Source: Mariannaea sp. PMI_226 (taxonomy: Eukaryota > Ascomycota > Sordariomycetes > Hypocreales > Nectriaceae). From it: a DNA stretch of 64,000 nucleotides. A program made the translations under genes and the position numbers. Of this stretch, positions 22,676 through 35,500 are shown in pieces (position 1 is the stretch's first letter; every line of letters starts with the position of its first letter). The notes beneath the pieces are model-generated. The model saw only the letters and a program-made list of their open reading frames with translations, made no database searches and was not told the origin of the DNA. Where the stretch lies: the NCBI GenBank assembly GCA_024336345.1, contig JANFOG010000008.1, positions 1,302,001-1,366,000 of the forward strand, given 5' to 3'.

Positions 22676-25600
22676 TTAAGCATAGGCTGCCCATCCTATA
22701 AATATCAAGTTAGTTGACCTTGGAAAAACCATGGTGATACGGCAAAAGATTGGAGAACTTACCAGAATACAAGACAGCGAGGTTTCTCTCGTCAGTCGCT
22801 TGGTTGATCAAGTCGTTGACTGTGGCTGTCACGCTCAACGTCTTGGATAGCTTCTTTCTCACAATCTCTAGGGCACGGTCTGCCTCGGTCGGCTCATTCA
22901 TGTGACTGACCGCTTTCCTGCTCTTCTTGGTCTCCGCCTCACTTTGTTCTCCATCATCCATCGCTCCATCATCGTTGTTTCTTGCTTTCTGCAACTTGGC
23001 CAGTCGTAATGGAGAGATGGACCAAGTGTACAAAGGATCATATCGCAACACATCTAGGATGGTCATGATTGAGTACTGTTCCTCGCGCAGAGCATTCAGC
23101 GTGAATTCGCAGCAGCGACGGAAAACACCCTCAGTTTTTGTGATGCCCATCCCATCGACAATATCTCTCGTGAGTCTGAAAGGTACAAGCTCCGGCACAG
23201 GCAAGATACGGCCTGCCTCAAAGGCCACACCTAGATCAATATGTACTACTTCTCCAGTCTTGGTATCCAACAAGATATTGTGGCCATGCCTGTCGCCAAG
23301 ACCAAGCACATGCCCTAGCATCGAGATCGCTGCGGTGCTTCTTGTGTAGGCCAACCGCTTGACAAACCAATCATCAGGATCAGCAAAATTCTCCATGAAG
23401 AAGTATCTCATTACAGGGTGGAACTTCTCCGTCACTTTGCGATAAGTGCTGATTCGAGTTTCCACGGTGCGACTTTGGACATTGTAGATTTCCTTCCGGC
23501 ACTGAGATCCCTTGAGGTCTTTGGGATAGTACCTTTCGTGCGCTGGCATGAGAAACTCATGCAAGGGAATAGTGTTGGGAACGAACTCGATCAGCCCCGA
23601 AGAGGCAGTCAGTGGAAGAACCTTGTACGTCCTGATACCCAGATTTCGTTGCTGCGTAGTCCTGTGAAGTTTCAAAAGCGAAGATACGGCAGAGAAGACC
23701 TGTTCCATGATGGCGTCTTGCCGTAGGTCATCGTGCCCTCCTTTGACCAGTTGTTTATACCGCACACCATCGCTCCCTAAAGCTGTGATAATCTTGGGGG
23801 CACTGACACCAGAGGCAATCGTCATTGTCGGATCAAGCCTAGATATTATGGGCACGTTGGAGTAATCCTTTGTCGCAGAAACCTCAATGTGCATTGTAGG
23901 AGACGGAATGCGGTACTTGGCCAAGCAATTGATTAGGTTGTGTCCTGCTGCTGAGTCTTTGAGCGGCATCTTGGCTCCTGACTTGTACTTGTTCGGGTTT
24001 CTGTCCATGGCTAGGCCGTGGTAATATTTGCTCGTCTTGTCGATAGAGACCCATATGTTTGCAACGGATTTGGTTGAGATGAGCCGGTGCGCGACGCGAT
24101 CAGTTGCTTTGACACGCAGAACTGCCACTTCATCCTTCTGCTGGGCTTTAGCCTTGGTGCCGGACCAGATCTGATACATGCCATGATAAGGATGGTCAAC
24201 ACAGATCTTGTACACTAATTCCATCAGAAGTCGTTGGAATGTTGTTTCTTGATCCTGAAGCCGTGAAGTGAGCTGGTTCATTAGACCAGCAAACTTTCTC
24301 GTCGGCACCTGAGAGAGATGACGCAACACTGACACATTGGTCAATTCTTCGTCAGCTCGTTCAAGCCAAAGCGCAGTGAAGCGTAACGCATCGTTGTTGT
24401 GCTCGTCGGATGCAATGAGAGACAGTAAGTAATTCTCGAGACTTAGACGAACGAATTCGCTGCGAGTCTGTTCGAGTCTCCTTAGTTCCTGCTCGTCGAG
24501 GTCTAGCCACTGCTTTTCTTTGTTCAAGACATGAGAATAGCGTGCTTTGAGTTGAGAATCCCTCGTGCTTGAAATCAGTGACTTCAGGTCTGATACCTCA
24601 TCACTCTTGGCCTTCCTGAGGCCCTGGAGCCGCGTAAGGTCTTCCAATCCAGCTGGATCTTGCAGCTGTTGATCACAGAATGTCGCAAATTGATGGAACA
24701 CCAGTCCAGCTGCTCGACCTTCGCCTTTTCCCTTCAGTTCTTTCAGGGCAGGCTCCAAATACTTTTTCTGAATATCGTGGGGCTTCTCCAGTCGAGCTAC
24801 CGATACCTGATATCCAATTTTGGATAGTAAATCGGACCTTGCAACTGGAATCGTTTGTCTTCGCAGAGAAGAGTCCCTGTCGATAGCTTGTAACATTCGG
24901 ATGGAGGTACTCATCTCTCCATAGTCCCAGAGCGAATTTGCTGTTTCAATATGGATCGCAGCATCGACATGGAGGTCCAGCTCTTGGCAAGATGGGACGA
25001 GCTTTGTCAGTGCAGTGGATATATTCAAGCTCTCCTGTGTAGCTTGGTGATATCGATAGATCCCAGAGGCCGTGATCATCGATTCGACTTCCATTTGTCT
25101 CGCGGCGACCGTGGAAAGCTTGATGTGGTTTCGAAGCGTGCTTCGCTGGCTCAGCATACTCATTGCAGTTCCACGACAAGACAGAATCTGACTGACATTG
25201 TCGTACCTTGTTAAGTCAGTACGGTGGTTTCATGCATTTGGTTCAGAATTACTCACAATCCTCTTCTCATCCATTCACCTCGATCCTTGAACTTGGCGAG
25301 TAGGTGGTTTATTTCTGTTATGTCAGATACCCCCATCACGTCGTCGAGTTCGGTTAGCGACGCCAGAGCACCCAATCGTTTTCTCAGTGCCGTTGCGTTC
25401 AGCCCATGATCCCCTAGACTTCTCATTAAGCGACTGAAGCCATCGTGTACTGCTGATCTCACAACGGAAAGGTCAGTGGCTTGGTGAATGCTCTGATATG
25501 CCTTGTAAACGGTCACTGCATGGTTGCCACTTGCTGGCGCCGGAAGATTCCAGATCTCAAGCCTTCGAGCCGTGTTAAACGTACTTTCCAGCGACTCGGG

Positions 25601-28600
25601 AGTCGCGTCTAGATTTTGTTGCGCTTGCAGTAGCGAGTTCGATAACCCCGAAAGACCTACCTGACTCAAAACCTTGACTAAGGACTGCGCGTCAGACTCG
25701 GAACTGGGGTTTCTGAGGCGAATGTTACTGTCGTATTGAGCTCCTCGGAATGCGAGACTCTTGGGTCCATCGTTCTCATATTCCACCCGAGCTAAAACAT
25801 TCGTCAGGCTTGCCTCCTCTGGTAGGCCATAGTAAGCATCAGGATCGTCGATATTTTCGAAAATTGTGAGCAACGTCTCACTGATGTCAGATGACCTTCC
25901 AGCGGAAGAACGCCGCGAGGACCGCGAGGTTTCAGAGGAGGCGAGTTCGGCAAATAACAGCGCTGTTTTATGCATTCCACATCGTGAAGCTGATGCTACA
26001 ACCAACGCGTAGTCAACATCCAGCCAGTTTAGTCGATCCGCGATCGACGTCTCCTTTGGGTACTCCTGGGTCCTAAGATAGAGGAGAGTGTTGATAAGCA
26101 ACTTCAGGTTGTCCTTGGCAGCCGGGGCTGTGCACTGTAGCCAATCCTTCAAAGCTCCAGACAAGCTACGCTTCAGTGACTGCTGCTGATTGAGCTGGAA
26201 GAAAAGAACGAGATGTACTACAAACGGGAACGCATCCTCTGCAAAGCTTTCAACCTGTTCAAGGATGGGCGAAAGGACGGAAAGAACAATCGAGTCCGGG
26301 ACCGACTGGGCCAGATGGGCACTTAACCGCGGCAACCAGTTCTTTGATGTTATTTCCTCCGTCCATGGGGTCTGATCGCTTAGAGGCAACTCATCCATAT
26401 TTAGGTCAGATGGAGGAGACCGGTAAGCGCCCCACTGTGATGTTAACTGAAGGGACTCCGTGAGACTTCGTTGACAGGCCTCCACCAGAGGCTCGTCTTC
26501 TTGCAGCGTTGCTTGCGAGACGGTTGATCTCAGAGCGGCTTCAGCGAGACCCGCGGTAAGAGAGCTTGAGTTGGATGTCAAGTCCTGAATGAGGTACAGA
26601 AGGCCCATCTCGGATCCGTTAGTTCCAGGGGCTATCTTCTGGTAGCGACTCAATCGTGACTCCCGAAGGATATCCGCTGGGATTTCACCGCATGCAGAGA
26701 AAGATCGACCAACAACTCTCCCAGCCCAAGACAAGTAGTCCTCGCTTAACTCGTTGGTGTTACAACTTTTCCAAATGGCAGCGGCGTGTTTCATTGCATC
26801 CTGGTCAGATTCGATGATGTCTTCTCTACTCAGCTCCGGAATGCTGAAGTCACCGCAAAGTAGTCCCAGGGCCAGTTGACGTGATGAATCGTTTAGCAGT
26901 TGGTGGCCTGATCTCTCGTCGTCAAGAATGTCCAAGAGGAGTTTGCTTTCCGAAGTACCGCGCTCAGCGTTCCCAGAGGACCGAATATGCGCGGCTGACT
27001 GAGTAATGGATTTGAAGGCGTTGTGTTGTGCTTCCGTTTTGAAAAATGGGGAATCATACTCCTCGAGATATCTGCTGAACCACCCATGGAATCTTTGCGC
27101 CTTGCTCATCGTGGCCTTGAACTGGCTTTCTTGTGTTGTGCTTGCTTGGCTCGATTCAAGGAAGACCCTCAGGGAGGCCAAAGTCGATAAAGCATATCCA
27201 GCAAGGAAAGCAGGTGTTTTGCTCAAGTGTTTGGATCCTCCAGCTAGAAGATATTGACTCATCCCTAAAGCGTCGTCCGCACATTCAGAATCCACAATGA
27301 ATTTGCGAATGGAGTTGAGAAGCATCTCCAATGGATAGGATTCCAGGGCTACAGGGCCAGCTAATGAGATGAGAATCCTCACTTTTCGAAGAACGGAACA
27401 GGCATGCAACGGTCCAAGGGCAGGATGGACAGAGTTAAAAAGGTGTCTAGCAATCGAAACAACAAGAGGTGGCGTCCACAATTCGTGAATTAGAAATTCA
27501 GTTTGTTGACAAAGGCGGACGAGTTCTCGTATGAGATACTTTGCTCCGAATAAAGGCTGCTGGTTGGGTGGCAGACCTGCTGGGGAATGTGCGATCTCCT
27601 TGATGGACGTGAAGATATCAATTGCATTTTTCAGGCCAGAGAATTTTGAGAAAGCCCTCTCCACCGTGTTTTCCTGGTCAATGAGGTCAAAAAAGGTAGC
27701 AACGATATCGACAAAGTTGATATATATCGCTTCCACGTAGCCCTTGTTACCAAGCAATTTCTTGACGTGACTTTCGCCGCGTCCCTCGTGCGGCCCTCCT
27801 GTGAAATCCCCAAACATCATGCTATACGCAACAGTTGTGGTGAAGTTCTTTCTTACCAACTCCTTCTCCGTGACTCCGATCAGAGACGCAAGTTCTGCAG
27901 ACATCTCATCTTGCCCACGCATCACTGCAAGGGCAATTGCCTCAGCTTGAGCATCTTGTAGAAGTGCCTGGAGACTCTCAAAACCAAAAATAGAGAACGG
28001 AATGTCCTGAATTAGGTCGCCCTCAAGCCATGTATATAAGATTTGACGCACAAACAGGCGGAAAATGGCCTTCGGGGACTCTAGCCTCAAAGTTTGGGAA
28101 ATATGAGCCAAACAACGAGTAGCATATTCTGTGGCACTTGCTATCTTGCCTGGCGTCTCAAATATATGATAGGTGCATCTCCGAAGCAGTGTTGGCCAGC
28201 GACATGCAAGTCGGGATAACACTAATAATCGAAACGCGATGCCAGAAATATTCTCGGGATCGATAGGTAGGCTACCTAGGATGTCCACAAAGACGTCCTC
28301 ATGTACCGTCAAAATGTAGAGGTTGAAGAAATCGGGAATTTTCTCGGCGATTGCGTATTTGACAGTCATGCTTCCGCTCTTGAGGATTTGTAGAAGAGTT
28401 GTCCTTGGAGAGTCAAAGCCGTCGTCCTCACCATACCTTGGCTTCGCTTGGAGTATAGAGAAGAGAAGTCTAACCATTGATACCTGGGCTCTTGGAGAAA
28501 ATAGATTCGACGGAAGACACACTTTGACAAAATGATTGTACAAGTCTCCGACGTGGTTGCCAAGATCTTGTGAATCATTCAGCCAGACGCGAAGCAGCCC

Positions 28601-31600
28601 CTCAATAACACCAATGCATGTACTCAGCGCAACCTCGCAACACTGATAGTCCAGATGGCTTACCAACTTTCCCAGCCGCCGAACAATGCCCAAGGCATTA
28701 TCAGGTGTTACAACCAGATCAGAGCCGAAGAGCTCTATTAGGAGGCTTTGACACAATAGGAGCTCATCATCTGCCATGTCCAAGAGGAGGGCTACATAAT
28801 CATCAGGAATATGACCGACTTGGCTGGAGTCCTCATCAATGATGGAAAGGAGGCGTAATCTGATTTTTGTCTCCGCATAGAATGCTCTTGAATCCATTGC
28901 CATCTGATTATTCTGCCGCGGGATGGTGACGAGATTGGATGTTGAACTTGATCCATTGGGTTGCGACGCAAATTCATCATCAATGTCCATCAAATCAATT
29001 TGGTCGTCCGAAGGATTGCGATCTGACTGTTGATCGATCTTGACCCAAATTCTTGCCAATAACTGTAGAAGCCCAGCATATTCTGTATGTATGCGAGAAA
29101 GATCATCAGTGTTAAGGTCAGGAATTAATGGCCGAGTCGTCCGTAGTATGAGTTCGATGAAAGCAGGCGGCTCAACAGAAGTCAGAGCAGCTTCTAGTCC
29201 CATCTCTACAATGCGCGTGAGAGTGGGTTCAAGCGATGAGGATGGCGTCGAATTGAGATCTCCAATCTGTGGAAGGAGCATTGTGCCGATCAAGCATGCT
29301 GAAAGAAGGCTCTGGAATCGATCAAAGGATATTTGGATGCCACCCTCGTTGACCTTCTTGGACCAAGACTCGCAGAGTTCGTTGAGTTCTCCGAGTTTAG
29401 GGTAAAAAAGCTCCAGAATTAGCTTCCTTGAAGCGTAAACATTGCTTGGGTCAACAACTGGTAATGAGTTACTTGCCAAGGAAGTGCTTTGTGGCACGTT
29501 TCCTGGGAGGTCCTTGGTAGTGTTGTCCTTCAGCAGCAAGATGTACCGGACGAATGGCTCTATTTCCAGGAATGACTTCCGAGTTTCAGCCAAAATGCCT
29601 CCAGAAATGGCATCTTGAGAACTCGGGATCGGCGTGGCAAGCCCGCAGCATTCCCGGAGAAGGTTGACGAGGTCTAATGGCCGGACGTGTATGGAGTGAT
29701 AAGAAGCATATGTCGATTCGCCTGCAAACGGATGTTAGTGAGGTTTTCTCAAAAATATTGGAGGGTAAGTCTGACTAGGATTCCAACGGAGAAAGACCCA
29801 TCTAATGATGTGGTTGCAAGTAATATGACTGGCACTTGGGACTTTTGAGTTGCGAACATGTAGAACGTTATGCATGAGGGTGATCGACGAGTCGCAGAGA
29901 ACTCCGGGACCGTTGACATCTGCCGATGTTACCATACCATTGATATCTTCAGAGATCGAATGATAAGGTAAGACATTCTCTTCAATCATGACATGCAATG
30001 CAATAGAAGCGGCCCGGCTAATCCCTGGTAAGCCAATTGACCGAGTGGCCAAATGCCACAGTTGTCTCCAAATATCCGTCTGGTCCCGAATCTGTGGGCA
30101 TGATGCACAACTATGAGGTGTCAGTTGCTGAAACGAAATCGGGTAGAGTATGCGATCCAATACCTAGCACAAGCAACAAGTGCCCAAGATGCTGTCACGG
30201 GGTTTTTGTCACCAGCTAATGCGACAATATCTGGGAACAAATCCAGGAGCTCGTCCCGATCGAAAGATCTAGTGGCGACGAGAAATGGGACAAGCTGCAA
30301 CGCAGTTCGTCGCATTTGAATGTCTAACGTCTTCAACTTGAGCCTAAGACGGCTAGAGGTTTGCCGAACGCGACGTCTTTTACGTGGCTGTTCATCCTCC
30401 CCAGGGGCCGACCCTGTGTTGCCTTCACGACACAAAATCATGATACGCTCCAAAAAGCCTAGACTTTCAATCACAGCCCAATGGCCTTCACCATACACAT
30501 TATGTGGACGAAGGGCAAAGAGGTGTACCTTTGGATAATAGGAGGGGAGGCGGGAAGGCGAGAAAGTAACATCGCCCAGCTGTAGTCGAAATGCTTCGCT
30601 GCGTTTCGCATACTCGACCCAAAGGTTTTCAGCCAAATCTTCAAGATCACTGCGAACAGTTCCATCAGAGGAATCAAGCGCCAGCTTCTCCATGTGCAAA
30701 TGAGTCAAGAAGATGCTCCTTGAAATCTCGATTCTCAAAGCCCTAATAACTTCGTCTTGCGATACCTTCTCAGACCTCCACCAATAGCTCATTAAGGGTA
30801 GGAAATTCTTAACCAAAGTATTTGAAAGAGCTAGATCGTCGGTTTGTATTGTTGAAAAGATAGCATTGATGATGGCAAAGCCAAGCGTCTGTACAGAGCC
30901 GAGACTGAGTTGTTTCATCCCTAATACCCTTAGGACAACGTCGGTGATATCTTTGAATCGCCGACGAACTGGGCTATTGGTGCCAGACACTAGAAAGAAC
31001 AACCCTTCCAGTACGTCCTTGAGAGGCCCGCCTTCACCATGGCCAGTTCGTTTCTGACTCTGAGTGGATGGAGTTGAACGGGCCGTTGTCCGACCAATAC
31101 CTGAACCGGGAACCGAAGACGCTCGTGACAACACTATGAGAGTGCTTTCTGCTTCCTCGGGAAGAATGTGGAGAGTAATATCTAGGAAAAAGTCGACGCA
31201 AGCCTCCCACGGTGAACCGTCCTTTCGGGATAAGAGCTCAACGTGCGATTGCCTTGAGAGCACCTCAGTCAACGCTTTTACGTAGTCCTGAAGTAAGGGC
31301 GGTACAAAATCCTCATTCGGTCCGGGTAAGACTTGGGTGATGTGATCTATAATAGCCAGTAGAGTCTTTCGTCCCAATTTGGCGACACCGCGCCCTGCAG
31401 CCATCCTCACAGCTCCAGCACATTTTGATAGCCTTGACGCGGCGGCGTTTGATGTTGCTTGGGATTTTTTCTTATCGTAGTAGTTTGGCTGTTCGCGCAA
31501 AACGAAGCTAAAAATGGCTTCAAATATTTCATGGTAACTCTTATCACCGAGGTCGGAACTATCATGCTGTCAGAAACAAGCAGGCTTCTACTCTGAGCTG

Positions 31601-31856
31601 CTTTCACTCACAGATTTGCAGAGCGATTGCGTGGGTTCAATAAGTAAGCCAACTCTAAAGTAGGTAGGTTAATCAAGGCTGGGAGCCTGAATGACGCCGC
31701 TTTCTGAGCTTACCATCTACAGCTTTCTCACGATCTTTAAGAGAACCAGATTTGACATCGCCTAGGGTGCATCAATATCAACATAACTTCTTCAAGCTTG
31801 GGCGAAGAGAGCATACGCGCCAAGTTCATCACATTAGGCTTGTGAGAGGATGCCAT
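22676..31856 (-). CDS. TEL1: TEL1/ATM checkpoint kinase
   Basis: PIKK-family protein kinase that responds to double-strand breaks with MRX/MRN and maintains telomeres. Eight exons: 31856-31817, 31761-31714, 31654-31612, 31558-30164, 30110-29776, 29721-25257, 25206-22763 and 22695-22676. All phases close, giving 2929 aa. The N-terminus carries a TAN-like motif split over exons (NLARDVKSGSLKDREKAVDEL, residues about 11-31). HEAT-like helical repeats fill most of exons 4-6. The FAT domain ends before RRGLYDNVSQILSCRGTAM. The kinase domain has GGHDDLRQD, catalytic GDRHGHN near 2745 and HIDLG near 2766. The FATC tail is ATDERNLAVLYSGWAAYA; its last residues come from a 20-nt final exon. Presence of TAN and FATC and absence of Mec1-type features make it TEL1 (AtmA). 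Confidence 0.96.
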
Positions 31857-31861
31857 CTTGA

Positions 31862-31867
31862 TCACAT
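31862..31867 (-). promoter_or_regulatory. Minimal start-stop uORF just before TEL1
   Basis: ATGTGA on the minus strand ends 5 nt before the TEL1 ATG. A further four-codon uORF (ATG-AAT-GAG-CTG-TGA) lies about 40 nt further up. The main ATG has the better context (A at -3, G at +4). Confidence 0.45.
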
Positions 31868-32514
31868 GCAAGAGACTGGAGATTTATGGATGTCTCACAG
31901 CTCATTCATAGAAACTCTCGGGTCTAGTCTGGAGGTTCTGGCGAAGGGGCCGGATAGTTACTCTTTCAGAAGGCTCAAAACGAACGCTGGTTAATGTCTT
32001 AGTTGCACTGGTAACTGGTGATGGGTCTGAGCTTCAAGGCAGAAAAACAGGACGCGAGAGAAAAAAAAAAAAAAGAAGAGAGTCATTCCATCAAAACCGG
32101 ATAATAAACACAGTGGCCATTACAAAATCTCGATTGTTCATGGCCTGGGTATCGAAATTTGATTGCCTTGGACAAACAAAAAAGAGAGTGGTTGCCTTAG
32201 CCTTTACCAATAAGTGAAGCTCCAGGAGCTTCAGCCGCCAGGAACGAGCTGAGGCGGCAGAATCTTCACCGCCCAGCAGCTAGGTTGTTTATTTCGGGTC
32301 GCAACATCTCCATTTCCGCGAGAGTAGCCAATCAAAAAGTCTCAAACCCCAACAAAGAACCAGGGTCTAGGTAACAAGGCTACAGAATCTCAAATTCGCG
32401 ACCGCCAGCAATCATCGCCAGTGATCGCGGATTCACGAATTCACCGCGTTTGCGTATCGCATTGCTGTCCCGCACAGCTCACACTCCCTGGAGGTTGCCG
32501 GCTCCTTCTTCAAC

Positions 32515-32523
32515 ATGCGATAG
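32515..32523 (+). promoter_or_regulatory. Two-codon uORF before NUP192
   Basis: ATG-CGA-TAG ends 15 nt before the NUP192 ATG. Both ATGs share the same CAAC context. Confidence 0.45.
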
Positions 32524-32538
32524 TCCTAAACCGCCAAC

Positions 32539-35500
32539 ATGACCGAAATCACAGTACTAGATGCCCTCCAGGCTTTCCACCAAGGGCTTCTGTCGTTACG
32601 TGAGGGTCGCATCGATGGAGCTGAGGTTCTGAACAACGAGTTCCTTACGGAAGCTTTTGAGAAGGAACTCGAAAAATTGTGGACAAAGCCACCAAGAAAC
32701 GAAAGCACCCGCAATACCGTCAAAACTGGTACGTATAATATTCTGCAATAAGGTCTATGAGGGTAGAGAAAGCTGAGACTTTGGATATCCAGGCAAGGTT
32801 GTTCTTGACGGCGATGAGTACTCAATAAACGCAAACTTCCAACAAGACGCGCTCACTCTCTCCGATGAGGTTGACCTCGACGAACTCGAAGCCACCCGAT
32901 GCCTCCTAGAGTCGCAAGACGATCCCTCCACACTTGGCCGATCCCTTCTCGAATGCGGCATCATCAGATTTCATCAGCAGCGCAAGTATATTCTCGATGC
33001 CGTACGCCTTCTCATGGAGCTTGACGGCTTAGATGCCGACCTCCCCGATGAACTGGCAAATTCTGAGGCTTTGGAAGCTCTCAAGATATATGTTGCAGAG
33101 CGATTGTTCCAGCCCGCCAGGGGCGCTGATGCCTCTAAACGACTTGTTCCTCGCTGCATGGCTTCCATGAGGGAGATAAAGACATGGCTGCAGAGGTTAA
33201 ACGATAAAATCTCAGCCGCGCAAACCCTTGGGCAGGCTGGACCGAACCGAATTTCTGAAGAAATGGAGACTGTCGAGTTTTCTCGTGTCAGCTTAATGCA
33301 ACAGCATGAGCTTCTGGGTGCTATTCTAACCCGCGCCATCGAAATGGGTCAAGCAACATCTACGGACTTCATGGAGCTTGTATCAATATTAAAAAGACTG
33401 GACAAATACGATTCTTTGCTCGGTAAGTACTCCGTGACTTCGGCCAATTGTCATCGCCAACTAATATACCATGTAGTCCATTTAATCCCTGCCGTTGGAG
33501 CCTACATCTCGACCTTCGGTTCAGCAGAAGGCGGTCATGACTTGATCAAGGCCAGGCAGTTACACGATCAACTTTTCCCAGCGCAAGAATCACCTTGGTC
33601 TCTTTCTTACCTCCAAGCTGCATTCAGAGCCTGGTGGCTTGCAGAGTACAGCGGTTTCTACGTTGATGATCCCCCAGAGGTGGCAATTCCTCCCAACACT
33701 GATCTAGATGAGGAGGACCGCCAAAGATCAAAGCAGTTTTTGGAAGCCTTAAAGGATGGCGCTTTCGACTTCCTTCTCTCACTTGCTGCCGATGTCAAGT
33801 CACCCGACTGGCACGACCCCGTGAGAGCTGGCATGCGAAAGTGGCTGCAACGAAAGGCTCCAGCATTAGCCCCAGATGCGATCCCCTTTTCTGCCTTCTT
33901 TCAGTTGTCTCTCATGACCCAACTTGAGGTATTCGTAGATGCGTTCATCTCCAATTTGCCGGATGTGCTTCGAAAACTGCGTGTTGAAGAAGATGAACAG
34001 CGCCAGCTGAGCCAGGCACACGAGCAAGATTTGGATCTAGAGCGGTTTTTGCTGATCATTGCATATGCCTATGAGGGAAGACCTGACGCAGCCATGAATT
34101 TCTGGTCCGATCCCGAGAGCAATCTGGCTGGATTTATGCATTGGGCATCGCGAAGAGCATCAACACCTCTAGTCACTGCATTTTGTGAAATGCTTCAAGC
34201 CATCTCAGAAAACGAGGAATGTGCCACTGCATCGCACGAGTTCCTCATCGATGAGGGCCACCATTCCTCTGGAAAGATGAGAAGGAGCCAGTCACTGACC
34301 TGGGCTCAAATTTTCAGAGAGCTGACATTCTTCTCCGGAAAGATCAGGCAAAAGCTACCTCAAACACCACAAGTGAAATTCCGCGGCGAGAAGCCAAGTA
34401 CCGATCAAGCAGAGACTGAGCCTGAGTCAGCCATGATGCTCGAATGCTATCTACGCCTCATCTCGAAGCTAGCATCTGAAAGTGAGACCACCAGACGGTT
34501 CCTTCTTGACAATCCCAACTACAACATAGTCGAAACGTTGTTTGAACTTGCAAGCAGCCCTATCCCTCCTCGGCTGCGCGGCTGTACTTTCATGGCACTC
34601 AGGGCGTTGATGGCCCGGAAATCCCTCCACGAAGGCCACTTCATGTGGAGCTGTCTAGACAATTGGACAGCAGGAGGCTACGCGGTCAACCCGGCCGCTG
34701 GTTCTCATGCGCGACAACCCCAAGTGGTCGCTACGGGATCCATGGATCGTATATTCGACGAGATCAGCAACGGCTTTGAGGACCCAGAATCATTCATCCA
34801 GCTCCTTCTATCTCTGGTCTCTCCCGCAAGCGATAGCAGTCCACTCAATGATGGCCTTCCCTTTCCTGAAAACCTAGGGTCCGCGTTCCGTATGCCGGGT
34901 ATTGAAGTATATGTCGACTTTGTCATGGGCCTTGTTTTTGCATCAAAGGCAAATGATTTGCAGGACGCAAATCAGACTCGAGTTCTCCGGCTCAGTTGCC
35001 TGGAGTTTATGCTCACCTGCCTATCCACATTCAACGAGGATCTCATTGTTATGGCGAATGAGACAAGTATCAACGTCGATTCTGTCATTTCCACTACCGA
35101 CCTAGCAACATACGTTAGAATGCACCCTTTTGCCAGGGTGATGGAATGGATGTTCAATGACAAGGTCGTGACAGCTCTTTTCAATACCATCCACCAAGAA
35201 CCTGTTGACGTCGGGAACGCTGCTCCCGATTCACCACTTATTCTAGGCATACTCCGCGCTGTGGAGGTCATCACAAAGGTGCTGGATCTTCAGGCTACCT
35301 ATCTTGAGCTAGTCCGCCCTATCCTTAAGCTCCAATCAAGCCAGCGCCGACCGCCAGTCGCCAATGCTGCATTTGCTTCCTTCGAGGATGGGCTCGTTAC
35401 CAGACTCAGCCTCGTCGTCGATCTTGGGAACTACTGTGGCATTGGTCACCCTGAAGTGACACTTGCGTGTTTGAAGCTTCTTGAGAAAATGTCGTCATCG

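Larger units (their letters stand above)
31857..32538. promoter_or_regulatory. Shared divergent promoter TEL1 / NUP192
   Basis: 682 bp between two head-to-head starts. It contains an A-rich run near 32060-32074. No clear TATA box was recognised, and both leaders end in tiny uORFs. Confidence 0.6.
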
